The notes under the pieces are model-generated. The model was given only the letters and a program-made list of their open reading frames with translations, ran no database searches and was not told the DNA's origin. From NCBI RefSeq assembly GCF_003688995.1, contig NZ_PENI01000012.1, forward strand, positions 62,001 through 126,000: 64,000 bases of DNA, in the 5' to 3' direction. The position numbers and the translations under genes are program-made. The stretch is from Streptomyces shenzhenensis (GTDB lineage Bacteria > Actinomycetota > Actinomycetes > Streptomycetales > Streptomycetaceae). This document shows, in pieces, positions 26,443 through 33,826 of the stretch; the first letter of the stretch is position 1, and each line of letters starts with the position of its first letter.

Positions 26443-27783
26443 CTACTTGATGGTCTTCTGGACGTTCTGCACGGCTTCCTCGGGGCTGAGGCTGCCGCCC
26501 ATGACGCCGTAGAAGCTGTCGTACATGGCGCTCGCGGTGGCCGCGGAGACGACGAGGTCGGGCTGTGCCCCGGGGCTGGTCCAGCCGGGCCTGGAGGCTT
26601 CGGCCAGTACGGCGGTGAAGACCGAGTTCTTGGTGGTGTCGATGTCCGGCTGGTACGTCGTGACCGGCGGCTGGGCGTTGTCGACGAGGATCTTCTGGCC
26701 CGCGTCGCTGTAGTAGAACTGGATGAACGCCTGCACCGCGGCATACTTCTTCTTGTCCTGCTCGACCTTGGCGCTGACGACGAACGGCGCCGAGGGCACG
26801 TTCATGACGAGCTTCTGGTTGCCGACGCCGTCGGAGAACGTCGGTCCGGCCCAGAAGCCGGTGTCCTTGCCCACGGTGCTCTTCTGGATCTTCGCCGCCT
26901 CCCAGATGCCCGCGTCGAGGAAGGCCGCCTTGCCGGAGGTGTAGGAGGCGACGGCCTGGGCGTAGGTCTGGGTGTTCATGTTGGTGGGGAAGGCGCCGGC
27001 CTTGGCAAGTGCCTCCACGTGCTGGTACAGGCGCAGGAAGTCGGGGTTGTCGTAGCCGGCCCGGCCGGACAGGATGTCCCGGTACTTCGACTCGTAGCCG
27101 AAGCGGTCGAGCATGGTCAGGAAGGCCCAGACACTGAACGAGGAGTTGTTCGCGCCCTGCGCGATGGCCACCACGCCGGCCGTCCTGAGCTTCTTCACCG
27201 CGGCGACCAGCTCGTCGAAGGTCACCGGAACGGGGATCCCGTGCTCGTCCAGGATGGCCTTGTTGTAGTAGAAGCCGGTGATCAGCGCCTGGTACGGCAG
27301 ACCGTACTGGACGGTGCCGGAGCGGAAGCCCGCGAGCATGCTCGGCGCGAACTTCGCCCTGAGGCCGTTCTCGGCGAGGATCGGGGTCAGGTCCAGCAGG
27401 TCGCCGTTCTTGACCATGGTCTTGGCGAGGGAGTCGTACACCCAGAAGATCTCCGGCAGGGTGCCGCTCTGGGCGGCGATCGTCATGCGCTGCTGGTGCT
27501 GGTCGACCGGCTGGCCCTCCAGCTTGATCTTCATGTCGGGGTGCTTCTTGTTGAACTCCTGCACCAGCTGCCAGGTCGCCGGGTCCTGGGTCCTGCTGTC
27601 CGGGTTCTGCATGGACAGCGTGATCAGACCGTCCGACGACGATCCGCCCGCCGTGTTCACCGCCGAACCGCAGGCCGTGGCGGTGACGAACATGGCGCTC
27701 GCGGTGGCGGTGAGCAGAAGTCGGCGCGAGATGCCCGAGGGCCGTCTCGACGTCAGGGGCGCGGGCTGAGAGGAGGTCGCCAT
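26443..27783 (-). CDS. Sugar ABC transporter, lipoprotein solute-binding protein, second importer
   Basis: About 446 residues. The signal peptide carries both a twin-arginine-like stretch (SRRLLLTATA) and a lipobox ending TATAC near residue 38, suggesting a Tat- or Sec-exported lipoprotein. Typical family blocks are ITLSMQNPDSRT, LPEIFWVYDSLAKTMVKNGD and ALITGFYYNKAILDEHGIPV. The open frame runs farther upstream, but the ATG at 27783 gives the canonical signal peptide. The operon is divergent from the LacI gene at 28150. The neighbouring GH172 and GH32 genes at 29243-32126 suggest a fructoside ligand. Confidence 0.92.
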   Translation of the reverse strand: MATSSQPAPLTSRRPSGISRRLLLTATASAMFVTATACGSAVNTAGGSSSDGLITLSMQNPDSRTQDPATWQLVQEFNKKHPDMKIKLEGQPVDQHQQRMTIAAQSGTLPEIFWVYDSLAKTMVKNGDLLDLTPILAENGLRAKFAPSMLAGFRSGTVQYGLPYQALITGFYYNKAILDEHGIPVPVTFDELVAAVKKLRTAGVVAIAQGANNSSFSVWAFLTMLDRFGYESKYRDILSGRAGYDNPDFLRLYQHVEALAKAGAFPTNMNTQTYAQAVASYTSGKAAFLDAGIWEAAKIQKSTVGKDTGFWAGPTFSDGVGNQKLVMNVPSAPFVVSAKVEQDKKKYAAVQAFIQFYYSDAGQKILVDNAQPPVTTYQPDIDTTKNSVFTAVLAEASRPGWTSPGAQPDLVVSAATASAMYDSFYGVMGGSLSPEEAVQNVQKTIK

Positions 27784-27942
27784 GGTGCTGCTGCCTTCCG
27801 GGAACTGGGTGGGGAGGCGGAACCGGCGTGGGGGTGACAGGGCTCCGGGGAGATGTTCGGTAGGGGGCAGGCCGTCTGTTCCGGCATGGATGTCCGGTGT
27901 GCTCGAATGTCCGGCATCGGAGCGGCTCTGCGATCGTTGACG

Positions 27943-28092
27943 CAAACGTTTCGATGAAAGGTGCCTCGCGAGTTCCGGCATGTCAATACCGTGTGACAGA
28001 GAAGTTTCCCCGAGGCGACCACTCTGTGCTGGCCACAGCCATTGACTGTCCATGTGATGACATGCGAAGGTCTGCGCAATCGTTTCGATGAA
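27943..28092. promoter_or_regulatory. Paired LacI operators between the second importer and its regulator
   Basis: CAAACGTTTCGATGAA at 27943-27958 and CAATCGTTTCGATGAA at 28077-28092 differ in one base of 16 and lie 134 bases apart in the same orientation. Each has a CG-centred A/T palindrome core (AAACGTTT in the first). They flank the space from which the binding-protein operon (leftward) and the LacI gene (rightward, 28150) must be transcribed, so autoregulation of both is likely. Confidence 0.7.
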
Positions 28093-28149
28093 CCGGGCCG
28101 GACCGGACCACGGATCCGGTCCGACGACCTGAGGAGGCGGCGAGCGGCA

Positions 28150-29151
28150 GTGGCCACGATCTCCGACGTTGCACGGATGGCCGGCGTTTCCACGTCCACC
28201 GTGTCGCACGTCATCAACGGCACACGGCCGGTCCGCGACGAGACCCGCGGCCGGGTCGAGCAGGCGGTCAGGGCCACGGGCTACCGGCGCGACAGCCTCG
28301 CCCGCGCACTGCGCCGCTCACGCACCGACTCCATCGGGCTCATCGTCACGGATGTGTCCGAGCCGGCCTTCGCGGCGATGGCCCGCGGTGTCGAACGGGA
28401 GGCCATGGACGCCGGCCTCACGGTGCTGCTGGCCAACTCCGGCGAGGACGCGCAGCTTGAGGCACGCGCGTTGGAGGTCCTCGCCGAACGCCGGGTCGAC
28501 GGCCTGCTCATCGCCCCCGTCGCCCGCTCCCACCGGGAGACGATCACCGCGGTCATCGACCGGGGCACGCCGGTCGTCCTGATCGACCGGCTGGGCGGCG
28601 TCAAGGCCGACCAGGTGGGCGCCGAGAACACGGCGCCGATGCGGGAACTGGTGCTGCACATGGCCTCCCACGGTCATCGGCGGATCGCGCTGGCTGCCGG
28701 CGACACCGGTGTCTCCACCATCGCGGAGCGGCGACGCGGTTACCTCGAAGCACTCGACGAGGCGGGCCTCGACGTCGACGACGCCCTGATCGTCACCGGC
28801 AGCGGCCGCGCAGCGGACACCCGCGAGCGCACGACGAGCCTGCTGCGGCAGCACCGGCCGTCGGCGGTGGTCGCCGCCAGCACGGAAACCGCGGTAGGTG
28901 TGCTCGCGGCGGCGAAGGGGCTGGGTCTGACGGCTCCGCAGGACTTCGCCTTCGCCACCTTCGACGGCTTCCCGCACACCGATCTGTTCCGGCCCGGCAT
29001 CACCGCGGTCGCCCAGCCGGCCCACGAGATCGGGGCCACGGCGATGCAGCTGCTGCTCAGCCGCATCGACGGCAGCCTTACGTCCCGTCCCCGGACCGTC
29101 CGCCTGGAGCCCGAGATCACCTACCGGGAGTCCTGCGGCTGCCCGGCCTGA
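28150..29151 (+). CDS. LacI-family regulator of the second importer
   Basis: A 333-residue regulator with a classical LacI head (ATISDVARMAGVSTSTVSHV, hinge RRDSLARALRRSRTDSIG) and sugar-binding core (VDGLLIAPVARSHRETI; FAFATFDGFPHTDLFRPGIT). The start GTG 28150 has GAGGAGG about 12 bases upstream. It diverges from the importer at 27783 with twin operators between, and is followed after a strong hairpin by the GH172/GH32 pair at 29243. It probably represses its own gene and the importer until a fructose-containing inducer binds. Confidence 0.92.
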   Translation: MATISDVARMAGVSTSTVSHVINGTRPVRDETRGRVEQAVRATGYRRDSLARALRRSRTDSIGLIVTDVSEPAFAAMARGVEREAMDAGLTVLLANSGEDAQLEARALEVLAERRVDGLLIAPVARSHRETITAVIDRGTPVVLIDRLGGVKADQVGAENTAPMRELVLHMASHGHRRIALAAGDTGVSTIAERRRGYLEALDEAGLDVDDALIVTGSGRAADTRERTTSLLRQHRPSAVVAASTETAVGVLAAAKGLGLTAPQDFAFATFDGFPHTDLFRPGITAVAQPAHEIGATAMQLLLSRIDGSLTSRPRTVRLEPEITYRESCGCPA

Positions 29152-29172
29152 GCCATATCCACCACAGCAAGA

Positions 29173-29205
29173 GGGCGGCGGGAGAGGTCGAGTCTCCCGC
29201 CGCCC
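29173..29205 (+). terminator. Terminator after the LacI gene
   Basis: A perfect 13-base stem (GGGCGGCGGGAGA / TCTCCCGCCGCCC) with a 7-base loop lies 22 bases after the LacI stop and 38 bases before the next ATG. It suggests that the downstream GH172-GH32 pair has its own promoter or is expressed by partial read-through. Confidence 0.75.
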
Positions 29206-29242
29206 GAGTTCAGCGAACCATCACTGAAGGGATCAGTCTCCC

Positions 29243-30622
29243 ATGCCCTCGCACGCCCTCGAACACCTCACCCGTCCCACCCGCGCCCGCACCGCCCGTG
29301 TCTCCAGCTGGGACCAGCGCGGCCGCAACCAGGACTACTGGACGACCCCCGCTCACTCCAGCCGTGTCCTGGCGGACCTCGAAGGCCCGGGCCGGATCAC
29401 CCACATCTGGATGACCCAGTTCTGCCGCCGCACCCTCGGCCCCGGCCTGATCGATCCGCTGGAGGCCGACACCGTGGCCCCGGTGATGGAGATCCACAAC
29501 GCGCTCGGCGTCAACTGGGAGGAGCCGGACCCGGACTACTACCGCAAGGTCCTCATCCGGATCACCTGGGACGACGAGGAGGAGCCCGCCGTCCTCGTCC
29601 CGCTCGGCGACTTCTTCGGCATCGGCCACTGCATGCCCAACAGCTACCAGTCGGCCCTGTTCACCGTCTCCGCCAAGCCCGAGGAGTCCTTGGTCTTCGG
29701 CGGCAGCGCGGCCCTGAACTGCTGGGCACCGATGCCGTTCGGCAAGCGCGCCCGCATCGAACTGGTCAACGAGAACGACCTGCCCGTCCAGCAGTACTTC
29801 TACATCGACTACGAGCTGTTCCCTGAGGAACTCCCCGAGGACACCCTCTACTTCCACGCCCGCTGGAACCGCAGCAACCCGTGCAACGGCTGGGCCCCGG
29901 ACATCCAGACCAACAGCCCCGAGGTCAACATCGTCGATGTCACCGGCGAGGACAACTACGTCATCCTCGACACGGAGGGCAAGGGCCACTACGTCGGCTG
30001 CAACCTCTCCGTCCTCCACCGGCAGGGCAGTTGGTGGGGCGAGGGCAACGACATGATCTGGATCGACGACGACTTCCTGCCCGACGGCGCCACCAGCTGG
30101 CCGCCCTCCCTGCACGGCACCGGCACCGAGGACTACTTCAACCATGCCTGGGGGATGCAGAAGAACGCCTACCTCTACCACGGCGCGATCCTCCACGAGG
30201 CCGACGTCCCCGGCTACTCCGTCAACTACCGCTTCCACGTGGCCGACCCGATCCGTTTCGAGGAACGCATCCGGGTCTCCATCGAGCACGGCCACGGCAA
30301 CCACCTCGCCGACGACTGGGCCTCGACCGCGTACTGGTACCAGACCCTGCCCTCCCCGAAGGCCACCATCCTGCCGCTGGAACAGCGGCTCCCCGTGCGC
30401 CCGGCCGGCCGGCCCATGCCGGTTCCCGCCGCGCGTTCCGGGGCGGTCGCCGAGGAGATCGCCGTGATGCGCGAGCGGTACCAGGCTCGCTTCGAACGCC
30501 ACATGCGGCATTGGGAGGAGCGCACCCGGCAGCGCGGCGAGCGCTCGCTGCAGGAGTCCGAGAACAACATCAAGCAGGCCGCCGCCGTCCGTCGCCGCTA
30601 CGACGAGCGCACCGACGGCTGA
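29243..30622 (+). CDS. GH172 (DUF2961) enzyme, second paralog
   Basis: A 459-residue cytoplasmic protein, about 90 residues longer than the paralog at 21729. Shared family blocks: GRITHIWMTQFCRR near 51, VPLGDFFGIGHCMPNSYQS near 122, MPFGKRARIELVNEN, SWWGEGNDMIWIDDDF and HGTGTEDYFNHAWGM. The glutamates of the last two blocks are the catalytic candidates. The C-terminus is a charged helix (near 390-459, RERYQARFERHMRHWEER), absent from the paralog and possibly an oligomerisation element. It is followed 22 bases on by a GH32 gene, so the two are co-expressed. Pairing of GH172 with GH32 occurs twice in this window, which supports a role in breaking fructose-fructose linkages. Confidence 0.88.
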   Translation: MPSHALEHLTRPTRARTARVSSWDQRGRNQDYWTTPAHSSRVLADLEGPGRITHIWMTQFCRRTLGPGLIDPLEADTVAPVMEIHNALGVNWEEPDPDYYRKVLIRITWDDEEEPAVLVPLGDFFGIGHCMPNSYQSALFTVSAKPEESLVFGGSAALNCWAPMPFGKRARIELVNENDLPVQQYFYIDYELFPEELPEDTLYFHARWNRSNPCNGWAPDIQTNSPEVNIVDVTGEDNYVILDTEGKGHYVGCNLSVLHRQGSWWGEGNDMIWIDDDFLPDGATSWPPSLHGTGTEDYFNHAWGMQKNAYLYHGAILHEADVPGYSVNYRFHVADPIRFEERIRVSIEHGHGNHLADDWASTAYWYQTLPSPKATILPLEQRLPVRPAGRPMPVPAARSGAVAEEIAVMRERYQARFERHMRHWEERTRQRGERSLQESENNIKQAAAVRRRYDERTDG

Positions 30623-30644
30623 CCGGCCAGGAGAGGCGCACCCC

Positions 30645-32126
30645 GTGCCCGTGTCCGATCCGCACTTCCCCGCGGCCCACCTCCGCCCGCCCGTCAACTG
30701 GATCAACGACCCCAACGGACTGGTCTTCCACGACGGCCACTACCACGTCTACTTCCAGTACAACCCGCACAGCGCCCGCCACGCCGACATGCACTGGGGC
30801 CACTTCCGCAGCCCCGACCTCCTCCGCTGGGAGCTCCTGCCGGTGGCGCTGGTCCCCACCCCGGGTGGCGACGACGAGGGCGGAGTCTGGTCCGGCAACG
30901 CCGTCAGCACCGACGGCGGGCTCATCGCCTTCTACTCGGCCAAGCGGGACGATCGCTGGTGGCAGCCGGTCGCCTCGGCCGTCTCCCACGACGGCGGACT
31001 GACCTTCGCCAAGCACCCCGGCCTGCTCGTCCCCCAGCCGGCCGAGGGCACCTCGATGTTCCGCGACCCTTACGTGTGGCGGGACGGCGACCGCTGGCGC
31101 ATGCTCGTCGGCGCCGGCCTCGCCGACGGCCGGGGCGCGGCACAGCAGTACCTGTCCGACGACCTGGAGCACTGGGAGTACGCCGGTCCCTTCCTCGCCC
31201 GCGCGCCCGAGCCGCTGCCCGGCGGCGCGGACACCGAAGAGGGCTGGGAGTGCGTGCAGTACGCCGACTTCGGCGACGGCCGCGGCGTGCTGTTGCTCAG
31301 CGCCTGGGACCCGCAGGGCGGCGCCTCCCACAGCGCGGCGTACCCGGGCCGCGACCACGGCCTTCACTTCGCAGCGGACGCTCCGCAACGCCTGGACCAC
31401 GGGCCCGAGTTCTACGCCCCCGCGCTGCTGCACGCCCCGGACGGCAGGTGGCTGATGTGGGGCTGGGTCTGGGAGGCCCGCGACGCGGTCCAGGTCGGCG
31501 CCCCGAGCACCTGGACGGACGAGGTCGGCTGGGCCGGGATGCTCAGCCTCCCCCGCGAGGTGACCCTGGGCCCGGACGGCAGCGTCCGCCAGCGCCCCGC
31601 ACGCGAACTCGACGCCCTGCGCGGCCGGCCGGCCCTCCGGGCGAAGGGCCAGGTCACCGCCGACGCGCCGGATACCCTGGGCGTCACCGGTCGCAGCTTC
31701 GACCTGACGGCCCGCCTGCACCGCGGCGCCGCCGGCGGCGCCGCGGCCGGCCTGCGCCTGGTGACCTCGCCCGACGGCAGCGAATACCTGGACCTCGCCC
31801 TCGATGCCGCCACCGGTGAACTCGTCGTCGACCGCGCCCACGCCTCGGGCGAACCACGAGCCCGGGGCGGCTCCTGGCGCATCCCGCGCACGACCGAGCC
31901 GGGCGGGTTCGCCGAGTTGCGCGTCATCGTCGACCGCTCGATCGCCGAGATCTTCCTCGGCACCGGCGAGTCCCTCACCCTGCGCTTCTATCCCCTGGGT
32001 GAGGAGCCATGGCGCCTCCAGGCCCGGGCGACAGGGCCCGGGACCACGGAGTTCGAGGCCCAGGTGTGGCAGTTGAACCCGCTCGGCATCCAGGACAGGA
32101 GCGACCGCCGCGGCGGGCCGGCATGA
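30645..32126 (+). CDS. Glycoside hydrolase family 32, intracellular beta-fructofuranosidase
   Basis: A 493-residue GH32 enzyme with textbook motifs: NWINDPNG (nucleophile Asp near residue 20), MFRDPYVW near 139, and WECVQ with the acid/base Glu near 201. The C-terminal sandwich ends LRVIVDRSIAEIFLGTGESL. No signal peptide, so it acts on imported sucrose-like or short fructan substrates. Start GTG 30645 with AGGAGAGG upstream. It shares high overall similarity with the GH32 at 33811 (same head, PAAHLRPP, and EVTLxxDGSVRQRPA), suggesting local duplication. The stop overlaps the ATG of a decayed PfkB kinase. Confidence 0.94.
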   Translation: MPVSDPHFPAAHLRPPVNWINDPNGLVFHDGHYHVYFQYNPHSARHADMHWGHFRSPDLLRWELLPVALVPTPGGDDEGGVWSGNAVSTDGGLIAFYSAKRDDRWWQPVASAVSHDGGLTFAKHPGLLVPQPAEGTSMFRDPYVWRDGDRWRMLVGAGLADGRGAAQQYLSDDLEHWEYAGPFLARAPEPLPGGADTEEGWECVQYADFGDGRGVLLLSAWDPQGGASHSAAYPGRDHGLHFAADAPQRLDHGPEFYAPALLHAPDGRWLMWGWVWEARDAVQVGAPSTWTDEVGWAGMLSLPREVTLGPDGSVRQRPARELDALRGRPALRAKGQVTADAPDTLGVTGRSFDLTARLHRGAAGGAAAGLRLVTSPDGSEYLDLALDAATGELVVDRAHASGEPRARGGSWRIPRTTEPGGFAELRVIVDRSIAEIFLGTGESLTLRFYPLGEEPWRLQARATGPGTTEFEAQVWQLNPLGIQDRSDRRGGPA

Positions 32127-32430
32127 CGGCCTCCCCGGGCGCCGTAGCCGTCGGGGAGAGCCTCGTCGGCCTGGTCCGGCGCACCGGTACGGACGCGATA
32201 CGGCCCCTTCCCGGCGACGGCCCCGCCACCGTGGCCATCGGTCCGCGCCGGCTCGGCAACGTACGGCCTCCACGCCCGCGAGCGGCTGCACGGACCGCGC
32301 ACTGCCCGCCCGTGACCCGCACCCGGTGGTACTGACCCGCGACGTACAACCTCCACACCCGCGACCGGCTGCACGGACCGCACACTGCTCGCCAGTGGCC
32401 CGCGCCTGGTGGTGCTGACCCGCGGCGCCC
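32123..32430 (+). pseudogene. Remnant of a PfkB-family sugar kinase (fructokinase-like)
   Basis: The ATG overlaps the GH32 stop (ATGA) as in a working operon. About 45 codons read like the N-terminus of a PfkB fructokinase: GAVAVGESLVGLVRRTG, then LPGDGPATVAIGPRRLG, the counterpart of the usual PGGxxxNVAxxLARLG motif. Family resemblance then breaks into an 83-base tandem duplication. A later piece in another frame, SGPRLVVLTRGA near 32393-32430, matches the mid-protein kinase motif. The anion-hole motif and catalytic Asp region are missing. The gene has lost most of its middle and end, so it cannot phosphorylate fructose. Confidence 0.62.
32259..32424 (+). repeat. Imperfect tandem duplication, two 83-base units
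   Basis: Bases 32259-32341 and 32342-32424 align end to end without gaps (for example CGGCTGCACGGACCGC in both) and differ at roughly a fifth of positions. The duplication lies inside the decayed sugar kinase. Flanking sequence to 32638 shows no gene. Confidence 0.75.
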
Positions 32431-32638
32431 AGCCCCCGCCCTCGGCGAGCCGCGCGCCGCGGTCGTCGCCCCTGGCGCGCCCCGTGCGGGCGTACCCGTG
32501 CCCCGGCGACCGGCGCCGTGTCGGCCGTGGCCCGCTGCACACCACCTCGGCCGGCCCGATCGTTCCCACGGCCTCCCAGGCCCCCGCTGCCGGTGGGCCG
32601 GGGTCCGCACCGCGCGGGCAGTGCGGACCCGGCACGCC

Positions 32639-33343
32639 TCAGATGCCGACGGTGGCCTCGAAGGAGGTGCGTTCCTGGGCGAGCCGGTACCAGCGGTCGG
32701 CCAGGACGTCGGGGTCGCCTTCGCCGGAATCGGGGATGATCGGTACGCCGATGCACAGGTGACCGACGTAGACGCCCTCGTCGGCGAGGTCGTTGTGCAG
32801 GCCCTGCGCCCAGGAGCGCAGGCCGGCGAGGGCAATGCCGGAGTTGCTCATCTCCGGGAGGGGGCGGATGGCAGTGGTGCCGGTGGTGAACAGCAGGGCG
32901 CCGTCGCGTGCCTCGCGCATGGCCGGCAGGACCGCGGCCGCCGCGGTGAGGGCGCCGCCGACGAGCATGTCGAACATGGGGCGCACGGATTCCCGGGTGG
33001 TCCGGGCCGCGGAGGTGAACCCCAGTGCCGCCAGGTCGGGCACCTGGCCCGCCTCGCTGGGGAACGTGGGTGCCGGGTTGTAGGAGAGCACACCGATCCG
33101 TCCGAGCTCGGCGGCGGCCGTGTCGAGCGCGACGGTCAGGCTCTCCTCGTCGGTGACGTCGGCCGGGTAGGCACGGGCGGTGACGCCCTCGGCCGCGAGA
33201 GAGTCGGCGATGCCGCGAAGCTTGCCGGCGTTACGGGAGATCAAGGCGACCGGGTGGCCGGCGGCGCCGAAGCGACGGGCGACGGCGCGACCCAGGCCCG
33301 GGCCGGCGCCGACGACAGCCACCGTGGAAGACGTCGAAGACAT
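32639..33343 (-). CDS. Short-chain dehydrogenase/reductase (SDR)
   Basis: A 234-residue Rossmann-fold oxidoreductase. The cofactor motif is VAVVGAGPGLGRAVARRFG, with ALISRN further on, which favours NADP. A serine-equivalent strand (ALLFTTGTTAIRP) is present, but the classical YxxxK catalytic pair is not obvious: the expected position reads SNSGIALAGLRSWAQG. So it belongs to an atypical SDR group. Start ATG 33343 with GAGGT six bases before it. It diverges from an HxlR regulator with a palindrome between; such HxlR-SDR pairs are common and usually mean regulation by reactive or electrophilic compounds. It interrupts the sugar island and is probably unrelated to it. Confidence 0.85.
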   Translation of the reverse strand: MSSTSSTVAVVGAGPGLGRAVARRFGAAGHPVALISRNAGKLRGIADSLAAEGVTARAYPADVTDEESLTVALDTAAAELGRIGVLSYNPAPTFPSEAGQVPDLAALGFTSAARTTRESVRPMFDMLVGGALTAAAAVLPAMREARDGALLFTTGTTAIRPLPEMSNSGIALAGLRSWAQGLHNDLADEGVYVGHLCIGVPIIPDSGEGDPDVLADRWYRLAQERTSFEATVGI

Positions 33344-33357
33344 GCTGCTACCTCGCT

Positions 33358-33380
33358 TGGTTACGATGAGTGCGTAACCA
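33358..33380. promoter_or_regulatory. Palindromic operator between SDR and HxlR genes
   Basis: TGGTTAC (33358-33364) and GTAACCA (33374-33380) form perfect 7-base arms around nine bases, 15 bases upstream of the SDR start and 42 upstream of the HxlR start. It is the obvious binding site for the HxlR regulator. Confidence 0.65.
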
Positions 33381-33421
33381 CACCGTAGAGATGTGTCGGG
33401 ACCCTCACAAAAGGCACATGG

Positions 33422-33826
33422 ATGTTCGCAGAACACACCGTTGACACCAACGACGTCACTCCCCCACCGCACCCGTGCGAGACATGGCCCGACAACGGCC
33501 GCGGCTTCCGGGAGACCCTCGACCGGATCGGCGACAAGTGGTCGGTCCTGGTCATCGGCATCCTCAGTGGCGGCCCCCTGCGGTTCAGCACCCTGCACCG
33601 ACGGGTTCCGGGCATCTCCCAGCGCATGCTGACGCTCACCCTGCGCCATCTGGAACGCGACGGAGTCGTCTCCCGCGCCGTCTACGCCGAGGTGCCCCCA
33701 CGAGTCGAGTACCGGCTCACCCCACTCGGTGAGAGCCTGCGTGCCACGGTCCACGCGCTCGCCCAGTGGGTCACGGACCACCATGAGGAGATCGAGAACG
33801 CGCGCCGGCGCTACGGCTCCGTATGA
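33422..33826 (+). CDS. HxlR-family winged-helix regulator
   Basis: A 134-residue regulator with the complete HxlR domain: FRETLDRIGDKWSVLVIGIL, LRFSTLHRRVPGISQRMLTL, TLRHLERDGVVSRAVYAEVP, RVEYRLTPLGESL. A cysteine near residue 19 (PHPCETWP) sits where redox- or aldehyde-sensing HxlR proteins often have one. It diverges from the SDR at 32639. Its last 16 bases overlap the 3' end of the convergent GH32 gene. Confidence 0.9.
   Translation: MFAEHTVDTNDVTPPPHPCETWPDNGRGFRETLDRIGDKWSVLVIGILSGGPLRFSTLHRRVPGISQRMLTLTLRHLERDGVVSRAVYAEVPPRVEYRLTPLGESLRATVHALAQWVTDHHEEIENARRRYGSV

Noticed and set aside
30570..32756. A 728-codon minus-strand frame opposite GH32 and the kinase remnant
   Set aside because: Composition typical of an antisense shadow (His/Arg/Gly-rich); the plus strand holds canonical NDPNG, RDP and EC motifs.
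33811..33826. Frameshift or mis-assembly at the overlapping HxlR and GH32 ends
   Set aside because: Both proteins have normal family endings; a 16-base convergent overlap is tolerable in this kind of genome.
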